From contig NEXD01000003.1 of assembly GCA_003019595.1 (NCBI GenBank), positions 1 through 64,000 on the forward strand: DNA of 64,000 bases, in the 5' to 3' direction. Source of the stretch: Candidatus Marsarchaeota G1 archaeon BE_D. GTDB lineage: Archaea > Thermoproteota > Thermoprotei_A > Marsarchaeales > Marsarchaeaceae. A program made the translations under genes and the position numbers. A model generated the notes under the pieces. That model made no database searches. It saw nothing but the letters and a program-made list of their open reading frames with translations, and had not been told where the DNA came from. This document shows, one piece after another, positions 41,401-50,121 of this stretch. Position 1 is the stretch's first letter. The number at the start of each line of letters is the position of its first letter.

Positions 41401-42810
41401 TTGTGTAGCATCAGCGGTTGTATAATCTTTGAAAGACAAAGGACAGAAAAAGAGTGTATTGCAATCGAAGACAAGCTAAGGCGTATAATCACGAAAGCAC
41501 AAGACAGAGGTAGAGATAGCTATGGTGTGATTTCGATATCCAAAGACGGTTCTTATAAAGAAATAAAAAACGTAGGAAAACCTAGCGACACCTTAATCTT
41601 TGCACCACGTTTTGTGGATTCGAACACCACAATTGTGATAAACAACAACAGAGCAGAACCCACAACAGAATACGTAAGAAACAAAAGAAAGGAAGACATA
41701 CAGCCTATTGTTTCTAACGGGTTCGTGGTGGCGCACAATGGCATTATCGCAAACGACAAGGACTTGGAAAAAGAGCTTCACTTAGAAAGAACAAGCAAGA
41801 TTGATACTGCAATTATTCCACCTTTGCTTGAAAAGCTATGGGACGGTACGCTACAAGCGCTTAGAAACATACTGTGTGACACTTTGATAGGAAGCTACGC
41901 TTTGGCAATAGTCGACTTAAGACGACCAAATGAGCTTTATTTGGCTGTCAACTACAAGCCCTTATACCTACAGTACGACTATGTCTTGGACACACTTTTC
42001 TTTACCTCTCTTGAAGAGTATTTCGAAGACGCACCACTTTGGTTGTCGAATCCTACAAAACAGCTTTCTCCGTATTCACTCCTAAAAGTTGACACCAACA
42101 AGAACAGTGAACAAGTGAGTCTGTGGAAAAAACAGAGAGGTAAAAAGGTTCTAGCGGTGTGCAGTTCTGGCTTGGATAGCACAGTTGCCGCGCATTGGTT
42201 ACAAGTTCAAGGCTACGACGTCACGCTCTTACACTTCAGGTATGGACACAGAGCTCAAAAGAAGGAGTTTGAAAGCATCACCAAGATTTCTAAAGCTCTT
42301 AACATGCCACTTATAGTCGTCGACACAAACTTCTTCAAAGCACATTCTTATTACTCTCCACTCCTTGACTTTTCAAAAAAGATTGCTACGAAAGGCGAAG
42401 GTGAAAGTGGTGCTGAGTTTGCGCATGAGTGGGTGTCTGCGCGTAACCTTGTGTTCTTGTCACTTGCTACGAGTATAGCAGAGGATAGAGGGTTCGACTA
42501 CGTCGCAATAGGCGTCAATCTTGAAGAAGCAGGAGCCTTTTCTGACAACGAAATGATGTTCGTCAAAAAGTTCAACGAGATATTGCCTTACTCTACAAAC
42601 TTACAGAATAGAGTTGAAGTGCTTATGCCTGTTGGCAACTTAATGAAACACGAAATTGTAAAACTAGGTGTCGAAATCGGAACTCCACTAGAACTAACAT
42701 GGAGCTGTTACGAAGGCGGAGAAAAACACTGTGGAAAGTGTGGACCTTGCTATATGAGGAAAAAGGCTTTTGAAATCAACGGTCTTGTTGACCCAGTTGA
42801 GTATCAGTGA
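41401..42810 (+). CDS. Gat-QueC: class II glutaminase domain fused to QueC-like 7-cyano-7-deazaguanine synthase
   Basis: MCSISGC Ntn Cys2 start, NNNRAEPTTEY, VAHNGIIAND; then AVCSSGLDSTVAAHWL PP-loop and C-terminal WSCYEGGEKHCGKCGPCYMRKKAF zinc site. Confidence 0.93.
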   Translation: MCSISGCIIFERQRTEKECIAIEDKLRRIITKAQDRGRDSYGVISISKDGSYKEIKNVGKPSDTLIFAPRFVDSNTTIVINNNRAEPTTEYVRNKRKEDIQPIVSNGFVVAHNGIIANDKDLEKELHLERTSKIDTAIIPPLLEKLWDGTLQALRNILCDTLIGSYALAIVDLRRPNELYLAVNYKPLYLQYDYVLDTLFFTSLEEYFEDAPLWLSNPTKQLSPYSLLKVDTNKNSEQVSLWKKQRGKKVLAVCSSGLDSTVAAHWLQVQGYDVTLLHFRYGHRAQKKEFESITKISKALNMPLIVVDTNFFKAHSYYSPLLDFSKKIATKGEGESGAEFAHEWVSARNLVFLSLATSIAEDRGFDYVAIGVNLEEAGAFSDNEMMFVKKFNEILPYSTNLQNRVEVLMPVGNLMKHEIVKLGVEIGTPLELTWSCYEGGEKHCGKCGPCYMRKKAFEINGLVDPVEYQ

Positions 42811-42878
42811 TTATGCAAACGCTTGTTTGAGATCCAACGGCACAAAACTAAATTAGTGACCAAACAATTTTTAACATT

Positions 42879-43232
42879 ATGGGCATAGTTTACATAGATG
42901 CGATTGTCAAAAATGATGGGAAACAAGTTCCTGTAAAGCTTTTGGTTGATTCTGGCGCTTCTTATACTGTGTTAAAAAAGGAAGTTTGGGAAACGTTGGG
43001 TTTAAAGGCTCAAGATGAGATTGAATTCGTCTTGACCGATGGAAGTGTAATAAAAAGAGGAATTAGTGAAGCTAGAATTCAACTTGCGCATTTTGGAGAA
43101 AGACACTCTCCAGTAGTTCTCGGTGAGACTGAAGACGAAAATCTTTTGGGTGTGATAACACTTGAAATTTTTGGCCTCGTTTTAGATCCTTTAAAAAGAG
43201 AGTTAAGGCCAATGAGAGCTTTAATGAAATAA
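42879..43232 (+). CDS. Clan AA (retroviral-type) aspartyl protease-like protein
   Basis: VKLLVDSGASYTVLKKEVWETLGL and NLLGVITLEIFGLVLDPLKRELRP. Confidence 0.85.
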   Translation: MGIVYIDAIVKNDGKQVPVKLLVDSGASYTVLKKEVWETLGLKAQDEIEFVLTDGSVIKRGISEARIQLAHFGERHSPVVLGETEDENLLGVITLEIFGLVLDPLKRELRPMRALMK

Positions 43233-44063
43233 TCACTCAAGCTCGTAACCCAACTCTTCTAGCACTTTTTTCATAATTAGAGCATCCTGTTCAAGCAAAG
43301 GGCTTTCACAGATGATCGTCGCATTCACACTTCTTTTTAGCAACGCTTGAGCGAGCGGTTTAAACGGTGGAGTTTCGTATGACACAGGTCTGTGAACGTC
43401 AACGTATTTTCCATTTTTAAATACCAAAGACTCAAAGTGAGAATTTATGTGTAATAAGCCAAGTTCAGATGTTATAAGGTCGATAACTTGGCCATAGTCA
43501 ATCTTTCCTCCAAGCCTTGCAAATGTATGACCCCAATCGATGTACGGTATAACACCTTTTACTCTTTTTGAAAGTTGTATAACCTCTTCAAGTGTTCCAA
43601 AAGCGCTCTCCTTTGCCATAGTTTCTGCACCAAGCTTTACGTTCGTAATGCCGTTTTCTTTTAAAGATTCCACTATCTCTTCAAACGCTTGACAAACACT
43701 TTCAAAGCACTCTGAAGGTTTTCTTTTACCATAAAAGCCTACGTGAATTGCCACCGCATCAGCGCCCATCCTTTCCGCTCTGTCGGCGCTGTCAATGATT
43801 CTCTTTTTAGAAGCTTCTACTTTTTGTTTTTCTTGAGAACAAAGATTTATGAAGTAAGGCGCGTGAACCGAAAGCCTCACGTTAAGCTCTTTTGCGACCT
43901 TTCCCGCTTCTTTTGCCATTTCTGGTGACATTCTCACTCCTTGAACAAATTCGACTTCCATCGCGTTCAAGCCGAGAGAGCGAACGGTTTTGATCCCGTC
44001 TATTGTAGAACCACCTTTAGCGCTAATCGGAACACCGGCTGGCCCAACATAAATTTTTGGCAT
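43233..44063 (-). CDS. nfo: Endonuclease IV-like (Nfo) AP endonuclease/TIM barrel
   Basis: KIYVGPAGVPISAKGGSTIDGIKTVRSLGLNAMEVEFVQGVRM, LSVHAPYFINL, HVGFYGKRK, KLGAETMAKESAFG, YIDWGHTFARLGG, INSHFESL. Start at MPKIYVG. Confidence 0.88.
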   Translation of the reverse strand: MPKIYVGPAGVPISAKGGSTIDGIKTVRSLGLNAMEVEFVQGVRMSPEMAKEAGKVAKELNVRLSVHAPYFINLCSQEKQKVEASKKRIIDSADRAERMGADAVAIHVGFYGKRKPSECFESVCQAFEEIVESLKENGITNVKLGAETMAKESAFGTLEEVIQLSKRVKGVIPYIDWGHTFARLGGKIDYGQVIDLITSELGLLHINSHFESLVFKNGKYVDVHRPVSYETPPFKPLAQALLKRSVNATIICESPLLEQDALIMKKVLEELGYELE

Positions 44064-44207
44064 ATTTTCACATTGCCACAAGCTTTGCAAAAGCTTTGTG
44101 GTGTTCTTTCGAGTTACTCGAAATTTTAAAAACTGTTCAATACACAAAAGTAATCCTTTTACCTCACCTTTTTGACAAATCAAAAAAATTAAGAGATTTT
44201 CCGATAT

Positions 44208-44216
44208 CTATATAAG
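44208..44216 (+). promoter_or_regulatory. TATA box-like element upstream of the Lrp/AsnC gene
   Basis: ctatataag about 25 nt upstream of the ATG at 44238, spacing fitting a leaderless archaeal transcript. Confidence 0.45.
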
Positions 44217-44237
44217 TAATCGCAATATTATTCCATT

Positions 44238-44720
44238 ATGACAATTGCACAAATTTCGGAAGTTGAGCTTGATGACGTAGACAGGCGAATAATTCAGGCA
44301 ATGCTCAAAGAAGGCGAGTTTAACCTAGAAAAAATAGCAAGGCGTGTCGAAGTTTCAAAGTCCACAGTTCACAATAGAATAAAGAAACTAAAGGCGAGCG
44401 GAGTGCTTAAGGGTATGTTACCATGGCTTGACCTTGACAAAACTGGTAACACGATCACCGCCATCTCCCTAATTAGGGCAAAGTATGGCCCACAGTACGC
44501 AGAAGAAGTGGGAAGAAAGCTTGCAGCGGTTGAGGGTGTGTGGGGAGTTTACTTTGTACTAGGCGAAAACGATTTTATTGTGCTAATCAGGGCAAGGACT
44601 AAGGCCGAGCTAGAAAAAGTGATCGAAAGCTTTACAAAAATAGATGGTGTGGAGCGTAGCAACACCGCATTCGCGCTCAAGGTGATAAAAGAAGACTTTA
44701 GAGAGTCGGTGCGTATCTAG
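44238..44720 (+). CDS. Lrp/AsnC family transcriptional regulator
   Basis: DVDRRIIQAMLKEGEFNLEKIARRVEVSKSTVHNRIKKLKASGVLKG HTH plus RAM domain. Confidence 0.95.
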   Translation: MTIAQISEVELDDVDRRIIQAMLKEGEFNLEKIARRVEVSKSTVHNRIKKLKASGVLKGMLPWLDLDKTGNTITAISLIRAKYGPQYAEEVGRKLAAVEGVWGVYFVLGENDFIVLIRARTKAELEKVIESFTKIDGVERSNTAFALKVIKEDFRESVRI

Positions 44721-45385
44721 TACTTTTCTTTTACAAACACTTTTTCATCAAGTTTGATGTAACCCGTCTGTAACAGTGGTTTTTCTCCTATTGCGCTCTC
44801 TATCGCTTGTTCGGCGAGTTTTCTTGCGTCATCTAGCGTCAGATCCTTTCTATAAGATTTCACGATAAGGTCAATCGCACGCTCCGCGTTTTTTCCTACA
44901 GCAAAAGCCGATCCTCTTGAAAACGTGCCAGATGGATCGATCTGGTAAAGGTGAACGCCTTTTTGGTCGGCGCCAGCTATGATGAGCGAGGAAGCGGGGA
45001 GTCTTACTGCGTAAAGAGTAAACTCGTGAATGAATTGTCCGATTCGTTTTGAAAGCGTATAGATGTCTATCGGCGTTCCCATAGTCAGCCTGTGTTGCTG
45101 AGCTTCGACCCTTAGTTCGTCTACAAGCCTTAGCATGTCACTGATGTATCCACTTCCTGTTGCGCCAACGTGTTCGTCAATTTCAAATATTTTGTCAAAC
45201 GGGTCGACAAGTTCCCTAGGTGGTCTCACATGGCTTGCGATAAACGCAAACTGGTCTGTTCTTATACCGACTGTGGTAGAACCTCTGCTTACAGCTTCTG
45301 CTGCGTATTCAACTTGAATTAGCCTACCTTCAGGGCCATAGAAGAATGGGGGAAACCTTTCAGGTGAATACTGCATCTTTTTCAC
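44717..45385 (-). CDS. psmA: Proteasome alpha subunit
   Basis: YGPEGRLIQVEYAAEAVSRGSTTVGIRT, FIHEFTLYAVRLPASSLIIAG, GKNAERAIDLI. Confidence 0.95.
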   Translation of the reverse strand: MKKMQYSPERFPPFFYGPEGRLIQVEYAAEAVSRGSTTVGIRTDQFAFIASHVRPPRELVDPFDKIFEIDEHVGATGSGYISDMLRLVDELRVEAQQHRLTMGTPIDIYTLSKRIGQFIHEFTLYAVRLPASSLIIAGADQKGVHLYQIDPSGTFSRGSAFAVGKNAERAIDLIVKSYRKDLTLDDARKLAEQAIESAIGEKPLLQTGYIKLDEKVFVKEKY

Positions 45386-45388
45386 CCC

Positions 45389-45940
45389 CTATACGCGTAT
45401 CGACACAACTTCAATTCCGTCGCCAGAGCCAGGGTCTCTTTGCATCGCAGCCTGAACCGCTTTTCTTGCGATTTCTTCTGCTTCTTTTAGCGTGAGCTTG
45501 TCGTGATAAGAGGCTTCGAGAACGCCGTAAGCAATAGGAGAGCCCGAGCCGCTTGACACAAAAACTTCAGGCGAAATCGCACCGCTTACGTCAGTTGAAT
45601 AAATGCGAGGTTCTGTGTCGATACCCGCGACAATGAACTCCGCAAGAAAAGGCGCGTAGTTTCTTAGTCCGTAGTAAGCCGCGTTGGCTATTAGTTTAGT
45701 GGTTTCAAACACCGAAGGCTTAATCCCCCTTTCAAGCTCAATGAGTTTACGCTGAGCTTTAACGAGATTCACCAAGTATTCCGCATCAGAAACCTGACCC
45801 GCAATCGCCGCCGCAGTCCTTTGATCAATTTGGTAAATCTTTTTTGCGTCTTTAGACGCGATGAAGAAGCCTTTGCTTGCCCTTTTGTCTGATGCCAAAA
45901 CAACACCTTCTGAAGTTTTTATACCCACAATTGTCGTCAT
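45389..45940 (-). CDS. psmB: Proteasome beta subunit
   Basis: MTTIVGIKTSEGVVLASDKRAS with catalytic Thr directly after Met; SGSGSPIAYGVLEASY; DPGSGDGIEVVSI. Confidence 0.95.
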   Translation of the reverse strand: MTTIVGIKTSEGVVLASDKRASKGFFIASKDAKKIYQIDQRTAAAIAGQVSDAEYLVNLVKAQRKLIELERGIKPSVFETTKLIANAAYYGLRNYAPFLAEFIVAGIDTEPRIYSTDVSGAISPEVFVSSGSGSPIAYGVLEASYHDKLTLKEAEEIARKAVQAAMQRDPGSGDGIEVVSIRV

Positions 45941-45988
45941 ATCAACTATAAATACTCAAAGAGTGATTTAACGACTTAGTTTTGAAAA

Positions 45989-46558
45989 CTAAGTCACAGT
46001 TTGAAGAAGCTGATTTTTAACGTTCGTTTGTAGCAAATCCGCGATCTTTTCAAACACCGAGTGTGCTAGTTTTATCGCCGCAAAAACCGCTTCTTTTGAA
46101 GTGGAATCGGCCTGTATCACAAGCTCTTGTCCTAAGATTTTCAGAGAAACCTTGTTTTTGCCATCGAGTGTACTCCACACTAGCTTGGTTCCATCTAAAG
46201 ACATGCCAAACCATCTAAGTCCTTTAAACCATCTTCCTTTTAAGACGTTTGTGAGCGTATTGGGGTTTATCTCGTTTGGCAAAGCGGAATCCACGACCAC
46301 AAACCCCTCTTTCCCTGTTTTTTCTTGGAAGTCAGAGGTTATATACCCTGATTCTTGTTTGCTCACCAAACCCATTTCCATAAGTCTTTTTAGGCTTCTG
46401 GATAGCGACTCTTGGTGAAGTCCAAGCGTCCTTTTTAACGCCTGAAAGCTTACTCCTGTGTCAGATTCGGATATTATTTTGAACACTTTTTGGTCCGTGG
46501 TTCTGAGGTGATCGTTTTGTGCGGCCATGACGAGCTCTTGGCTTAGCAACACTCCCAC
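45989..46558 (-). CDS. Winged-helix DNA-binding protein with conserved C-terminal domain
   Basis: DQKVFKIISESDTGVSFQALKRTLGLHQESLSRSLKRLMEMGLVSKQESGYITS wHTH; starts at the base after the etfA stop. Confidence 0.75.
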   Translation of the reverse strand: MGVLLSQELVMAAQNDHLRTTDQKVFKIISESDTGVSFQALKRTLGLHQESLSRSLKRLMEMGLVSKQESGYITSDFQEKTGKEGFVVVDSALPNEINPNTLTNVLKGRWFKGLRWFGMSLDGTKLVWSTLDGKNKVSLKILGQELVIQADSTSKEAVFAAIKLAHSVFEKIADLLQTNVKNQLLQTVT

Positions 46559-47671
46559 CTACTCAGAGCCGCCAGTGGCCGCGAGCGCCTCTTGGGCTGG
46601 CTTTTGAGTGGATTTTTGCGCTTTAACTCTTTTTATTTCTTCAATAAGCATTGGCACCACTTCAAAAAGGTCGCCCACAATTCCGTATGTGCACACTTGA
46701 AAGATAGGAGCTTCTTTGTCTATGTTTATCGCCACTATCACTTCGGAGTTCTGCATTCCAACTAGATGCTGAATCGCACCCGATAGACCAATCGCGAAAT
46801 ACAGCGTGGGCGAAACAGTTTTTCCACTCTGGCCAACCTGGAGGTGATGGGGTAACCAGCCCTTTTCACAAACAGACCTTGTACCAGCAACCGCACCTCC
46901 TTCAAAAAGTGAGGCAAGCTCGTATAGAAGCTTAAAGTTTTCTTTGTTTTTTAGGCCCATACCACCTGCGACAATCACCTTTGCTTTTTCGAGGTCTTCC
47001 TTCGGATCTAGTTTTTCTCTTACGCTTTTTAGCACTTTTATTTTGAGCTTTTCGGGTTTGAGCTCAACTTGAAACCTTTCGACGACACCTTGCCTTGAAG
47101 GGTCTGGTGGGAGCGCCTTGTAGGAGCCTGGTCTAATGGTTGTCATTTGTGGTCTTGTTCGTGGTGTAAGAACCACAGACAGCTCTTTACCTCCAAAATC
47201 GGGTCTTATTTGCTCCAATTGTCCTCTTTCGTTAATTTCAAGTTTTATACAATCGGCAGCAAGTCCAGTTTCAACTTTCACCGCAACACGTGACGCAAGG
47301 TCTCTTGCATTTCGATTTGCGCCAAAAAGAAAGATAGACGGCTTTTTACTTAAAACAAGCTGTGCAAGCGCTTCGGAATAAGCGTCGCTTGTATAGCTTG
47401 AAAGTAAAGGATGCTCCACTAAATAAACTCTGTCGGCGCCGTGTGCGATAAGCTCTTTTGCAAATCTCTCTACACCGTATCCCAGAAGAACCGCGCTCAC
47501 ATCTTCTTTTGTTTTGTTTGACAAGTAACGCGCTGCGGCAAGAAGCTCAAGACTTACGCTTGTCAGCGTGTTGTCGTCAACCTCAGCGTAAACCCAGATT
47601 CCTTTGTATTGCGATATCTTTTTAAGGATTTCAGGATCTGTCACGACTGCAAAGCTAGATTGTGTAGACAC
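46559..47671 (-). CDS. etfA: Electron transfer flavoprotein alpha subunit
   Basis: VIVAGGMGLKNKENFKLLYELASLFEGGAVAGTRSVCEKGWLPHHLQVGQSGKTVSPTLYFAIGLSGAIQHLVGMQ. Confidence 0.96.
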   Translation of the reverse strand: MSTQSSFAVVTDPEILKKISQYKGIWVYAEVDDNTLTSVSLELLAAARYLSNKTKEDVSAVLLGYGVERFAKELIAHGADRVYLVEHPLLSSYTSDAYSEALAQLVLSKKPSIFLFGANRNARDLASRVAVKVETGLAADCIKLEINERGQLEQIRPDFGGKELSVVLTPRTRPQMTTIRPGSYKALPPDPSRQGVVERFQVELKPEKLKIKVLKSVREKLDPKEDLEKAKVIVAGGMGLKNKENFKLLYELASLFEGGAVAGTRSVCEKGWLPHHLQVGQSGKTVSPTLYFAIGLSGAIQHLVGMQNSEVIVAINIDKEAPIFQVCTYGIVGDLFEVVPMLIEEIKRVKAQKSTQKPAQEALAATGGSE

Positions 47672-48469
47672 CTATATCAACCCCTTTTCAAGCAAAGCCT
47701 GAACGAGTTTTGAAACCGCTTCTTTTGGATCTCCCTCCCAAATAGTGCCAGGAGGTCTTGCTGGAGGAGGGTGAACTTTTGGAATAAAAGTTGGTGAACC
47801 CTTTAATCCGAAGAATTTCGGGTTTCCACCCATCCTTTCGAGGTCTGTGGCGCTCACTACTTTGATGGGCGTTTTCTTTGCCCTGACGTATCCTTGTAGC
47901 GTTGGCGCTCTTGGTTCGCCGAATTCGCGTGCGACCGTAATGAGAATGGGATAAGGAGCTTCCCAAACGTCGTAGCCGTTTTCAAGTTGTCTTTCTACCG
48001 TGACTTTCTTTTTATCAGGGTCGATGTCTATTTTTCGCGCGTACGTTATGTGTGGTATTCCCAAAAACTCGGCTAGTTGTGGCCCAACCTGCCCAGTTTC
48101 GCCGTCTATCGCTTTAAGACCCGTGAATATGAAATCAAACGGGATGTTTCTTATATAAACGGAAAGAGTGTACGCAGTGGCCCAGGTGTCTGCTGCGGCG
48201 AAAGCTCTATCGGAAAGTATAACCGCCTCATCTGCGCCTAGTGCCAAGCATTCTTGTAGCGCTTTTTTTGCCTGTAGCGGTCCCATTGTTATAGCGGTTA
48301 TTTTGCCACCGAAACTCTCTTTGACGCGCAAAGCCGCCTCCATCGCGTACCGATCGTAAGGGTTTAGAATACTCGGAACCCCTTCACGAATGAGCGCGTG
48401 GGTGACTGGGTCCAGCCTTAACTCGGTGACGTCTGGCACCTGCTTTATTGGAACTACAACATTAAACAA
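47672..48469 (-). CDS. etfB: Electron transfer flavoprotein beta subunit
   Basis: VPIKQVPDVTELRLDP, MGPLQAKKALQECLALGADEAVILSDRAFAAADTWATAYTLS, DGETGQVGPQLAEFLGIPHITY. Confidence 0.96.
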   Translation of the reverse strand: MFNVVVPIKQVPDVTELRLDPVTHALIREGVPSILNPYDRYAMEAALRVKESFGGKITAITMGPLQAKKALQECLALGADEAVILSDRAFAAADTWATAYTLSVYIRNIPFDFIFTGLKAIDGETGQVGPQLAEFLGIPHITYARKIDIDPDKKKVTVERQLENGYDVWEAPYPILITVAREFGEPRAPTLQGYVRAKKTPIKVVSATDLERMGGNPKFFGLKGSPTFIPKVHPPPARPPGTIWEGDPKEAVSKLVQALLEKGLI

Positions 48470-48482
48470 ACGATTTCACCTC

Positions 48483-48791
48483 TTATCCAAACCTGTAGTT
48501 TATTCCCCTACCTAGAGGAGGATATTCAAGCGTGATTTTGTGGTAGGGGCAAACCACTACGCATGCGCCGCACTCAACGCATCCTTCATAGTAAACTGTT
48601 AGTCTTTTTGTTTCTTTGTCCCAAACATAGTTGTCCACAGGACACGAATATGTGCAAGGCTTGTGCTCGCACTTTTCGCACATCGACTGGTCAACATGAA
48701 GGTGACTTTCTTTGTGTATGTTGTACCTGTTCACAAATATTCTTTCATCAATCTTTCTGCTAATTGACTTTACCAAGGTAGGACCGACCAC
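48483..48791 (-). CDS. fixX: FixX-type ferredoxin-like protein
   Basis: CEKCEHKPCTYSCPVDNYVW ... YEGCVECGACVVVCPYHKITLEYPP. Confidence 0.95.
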   Translation of the reverse strand: MVGPTLVKSISRKIDERIFVNRYNIHKESHLHVDQSMCEKCEHKPCTYSCPVDNYVWDKETKRLTVYYEGCVECGACVVVCPYHKITLEYPPLGRGINYRFG

Positions 48792-50071
48792 ACTTCTGAG
48801 TAAAAGTCTTTTAAGAGTCTTAAATAACCTACTTTGTCTCTTATTGTCTCACGCGCCCTTTGGTGTTTGACCGACTTTTCCAAACCGTCGACAACGAGTA
48901 GCTCTCTCATAATTTGAGTTATCATCTCTGGATATTCGTTGAAAAACCTTTGGCTCTCTCTTAAAACTTCGTTGTATCTTTTTTTCCTTTTGTGTTCACG
49001 CACGACATAGCTACTTTCCATAAGCCTTTGGTATTCAAAAAGCGAAGAATCAGAGAAATCGTTGAGCTTTTTAGCTCTTGCTAGCGCCCGTCCAGCTAGC
49101 ATACCAGACGCCATTGCCATGTTTGTTCCTTCAGGATATAGGCAAAGCATCGCAGCGTCTCCGACTGCCAAAACGCCTTTGCTCACAAGCGGAGGAATTG
49201 AGTCGATTCCACCTTCTGGTATGAGGTGCGCTTGGTACTCTTTCACCTTTCCGCCTTCGATCAAAGGAGAAACCGCGGGATGCGACTTGAACCAGTCAAG
49301 TAGCTCGTAAGGTTTGATTTTGAGCTCAATAAGGTCACTAAGAAGTATTGCAACGCCCACGCTAAGGCTGTTTGAATTCGTGTAAACGAATCCTCCACCC
49401 GCTCTACCCGATGTGACATAACCCAAGTAGTCAAGTCTAGCTCCCACTCCTTTTTTGAGATTGAAGCGCGCCTCTATTGTTTCTGAAGGCAATTCTATTA
49501 TTTCCTTTACTCCGAGTGCAACCTCGTGAGGCGCGGGTGGTCCTCTAATTCCCGCTTTGTTGAGCACGGTTGAAAGCACGCCGTCAGCCGCCACAATCGC
49601 TGAAGCGTAAAGCTCATTTTCTCTTCCCTTACCAGTTGTAACGCCAACAACCCGCCCGTTTTCTATGATAACGTCGTCCACAGCCATTCCGGTGATAAGG
49701 AGCGCACCCGCTTCTTCGGCTTTTTGTGCAAGCCACGGATCGAACTTTGTTCTTAGTGCAGTAAAACCCCCACACGCATTTTGGGCAAAGTAGTCGTCCC
49801 GGTAAGATATCGTAAAGCTTGACTCTTTACTCATTATCACAAGTCTGTGGTCCACCACTCTTCTTTCTATGGGCGCTTTTTCCCAGAAGTTTGGCACTAG
49901 CTCTTCAAGAGGCCACTGATAAACCACACCACCAAAAACATTCTTTGCGCCAGGCGTCTCCCCTCTTTCTATTAAGGCGACGTCAACGCCTTCTTTCGCC
50001 ATCGTAAGCGCCGCTGCTGAGCCAGCTGGCCCAGCTCCGACCACTATCACGTCGAATTTTTCCGCCGTCAC
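48770..50071 (-). CDS. fixC: FixC-type ETF:quinone oxidoreductase flavoprotein
   Basis: FDVIVVGAGPAGSAAALTMAKEGVDVALIERGETPGAKNVFGG; GVLAVGDAAMLCLYPEGTNMAMASG. Confidence 0.95.
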   Translation of the reverse strand: MTAEKFDVIVVGAGPAGSAAALTMAKEGVDVALIERGETPGAKNVFGGVVYQWPLEELVPNFWEKAPIERRVVDHRLVIMSKESSFTISYRDDYFAQNACGGFTALRTKFDPWLAQKAEEAGALLITGMAVDDVIIENGRVVGVTTGKGRENELYASAIVAADGVLSTVLNKAGIRGPPAPHEVALGVKEIIELPSETIEARFNLKKGVGARLDYLGYVTSGRAGGGFVYTNSNSLSVGVAILLSDLIELKIKPYELLDWFKSHPAVSPLIEGGKVKEYQAHLIPEGGIDSIPPLVSKGVLAVGDAAMLCLYPEGTNMAMASGMLAGRALARAKKLNDFSDSSLFEYQRLMESSYVVREHKRKKRYNEVLRESQRFFNEYPEMITQIMRELLVVDGLEKSVKHQRARETIRDKVGYLRLLKDFYSEVWSVLPW

Positions 50072-50121
50072 TTCGAATCAACTTCGCAAGCTATTTGTCA
50101 AACTCATTAATAAGCGTATTA

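Noticed and set aside
45940-45965. TATTTATAG upstream of psmB as its promoter
   Set aside because: Only about 11-15 nt from the ATG, too close for a normal archaeal TATA-to-start distance unless the start is wrong.
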